DNA of 5,018 nt from an uncultured Eubacteriales bacterium (GTDB taxonomy: Bacteria > Bacillota > Clostridia > Oscillospirales > Acutalibacteraceae), in contig CAKSDF010000142.1 of assembly GCA_934444695.1 (NCBI GenBank), positions 1-5,018 on the forward strand, given 5' to 3'. This document shows positions 4,437 to 5,018 of the stretch, one piece after another. Position 1 is the stretch's first letter. Each line of letters begins with the position of its first letter. The notes beneath the pieces were generated by a model. It worked only from the letters and a program-made list of their open reading frames with translations, was not told the DNA's origin and searched no databases. Both the position numbers and the translations under genes were made by a program.

Positions 4437-4970
4437 ATGGAAACAAATATGCTGCCCATGGGCGTGCGGCGGGACGGATCCTATTACACCCGCATCGAAT
4501 GGGCCACGGTAACCGAATCCGACCCCACTTTCTGGGTCTGCAACGTCATCAGCGACGATCACGAGCGTAACGGCGGAACCTACGGCGCCTGTGTGGAAAA
4601 TCTGCCAGAGCCTAAAAACAATCTGATACTCAGCTTTTTCGACGAGCATCAGGAGGTCGGAAAAATCAAGCTGTACAAAAATGTCGGCGTGGACATCAGC
4701 GTCCCCGAGGAGCTTGCCCGCCACCTCAATATATACGTCAGCGACAGCGATCTTCCTAAGAAAATTCGCCGCAAGGACGACGACATCGAGTCGGCCGACT
4801 GGAAGCTGGTTAAATCGGTGGATCTTAAAAAAGAATTCGGCTGGGAGGAAATTGCTCTCGACAGCCCGGTTGTTGCAAAATTCGTAAGATTTGAGTTTAT
4901 CGACAATTTCTGCGACAAGGATAATTTTATCCCCTGGGTCGAGACCAGCGAGATCAAGATTTTTCCCTGA
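4437..4970 (+). CDS. Discoidin (F5/8 type C)-like domain protein without signal peptide
   Basis: This 177-residue acidic protein has the look of a galactose-binding-like beta-sandwich of the F5/8 type C (discoidin) group. Visible elements are DDHERNGGTYGACVENL (40-56) as the region before the first strand, LILSFFDEHQEVGKIKLYKN (63-82), the HLNIYVSDSDLP strand and turn (96-107), the ADWKLV position (120-125), and the ending VAKFVRFEFIDNF then WVETSEIKIF (146-158 and 167-176). This matches the usual a-R-Y-V-R-l and E-I-x-V/I-y closing strands. Such domains usually bind sugars or lipid head groups and are usually attached to secreted enzymes. Here there is no signal peptide, membrane segment or catalytic partner, so it appears to be a free-standing cytoplasmic protein. 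ATG 4437 is chosen because AAGGAGGT sits 6 nt upstream; Met5 and Met8 are poorer starts. It is probably monocistronic under a strong promoter. The gene call is firm; the domain call is moderate and the ligand unknown. Confidence 0.72.
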   Translation: METNMLPMGVRRDGSYYTRIEWATVTESDPTFWVCNVISDDHERNGGTYGACVENLPEPKNNLILSFFDEHQEVGKIKLYKNVGVDISVPEELARHLNIYVSDSDLPKKIRRKDDDIESADWKLVKSVDLKKEFGWEEIALDSPVVAKFVRFEFIDNFCDKDNFIPWVETSEIKIFP

Positions 4971-5018
4971 TTCATTTTCCCCTGATGTCGATGGCATAGT
5001 TTCAACCGGTTTCAAGAC

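Noticed and set aside
4371..5015. Long minus-strand open frame (214 codons) opposite the discoidin-like gene
   Set aside because: The plus-strand gene has a consensus promoter, a perfect Shine-Dalgarno site and a recognisable domain ending. The antisense frame has no ribosome binding site or recognisable motif and runs through the promoter.

Overview
The window looks like chromosomal DNA from a spore-forming Clostridia-type Firmicute. This rests on three things: strong purine-rich Shine-Dalgarno sites (AAGGAGGT, GGAGG), textbook sigma-A promoters with 17-bp spacers in AT-rich intergenic DNA, and a pair of small CotF-like spore coat genes. Coding regions are visibly more GC-rich than the gaps. 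I see no insertion sequence, phage gene, CRISPR array, tRNA or rRNA. Family assignments come from recognising motifs, not from a database search.

Layout. (1) Positions 1-131 are the 3' end of a YbaK/EbsC-type Cys-tRNA(Pro) deacylase, followed by an intrinsic terminator at 192-238. (2) Positions 239-592 are a long AT-rich gap with short repeats and one marginal 22-codon ORF. (3) A promoter at 593-621 drives a PHP-domain phosphoesterase at 670-1512, which ends at a hairpin terminator (1648-1686). (4) On the minus strand, converging on that terminator, lies a two-gene operon: a DUF2156 (phosphatidylglycerol lysyltransferase C-terminal-like) protein at 3452-2574 and an overlapping GNAT acetyltransferase at 2596-1742, read from a near-consensus promoter at 3537-3509. 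(5) Diverging from it on the plus strand are a 61-residue helical coat-like protein (3696-3881) and a CotF-like gene (3985-4242) broken by an in-frame TAA. (6) A very strong, possibly operator-controlled promoter at 4374-4402 drives a 177-residue cytoplasmic protein with a discoidin-like C-terminal half (4437-4970).

How the genes relate. The deacylase and the PHP enzyme look like independent housekeeping units, each with its own terminator. The DUF2156 and GNAT genes overlap by 23 bp and are probably translationally coupled, so they likely act in one process. The two coat-like genes form the usual small-gene pair of spore formers, but here the second member is interrupted. The discoidin-like gene stands alone.

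Points most worth a second look are the internal TAA with an apparent loss of about six codons in the CotF-like gene, a nested structured element with two mutually exclusive pairings ahead of the coat pair, and an inverted repeat whose arms lie in the promoter spacer and over the Shine-Dalgarno site of the discoidin-like gene. I did not find convincing evidence for a wholly new multi-gene system in this window.
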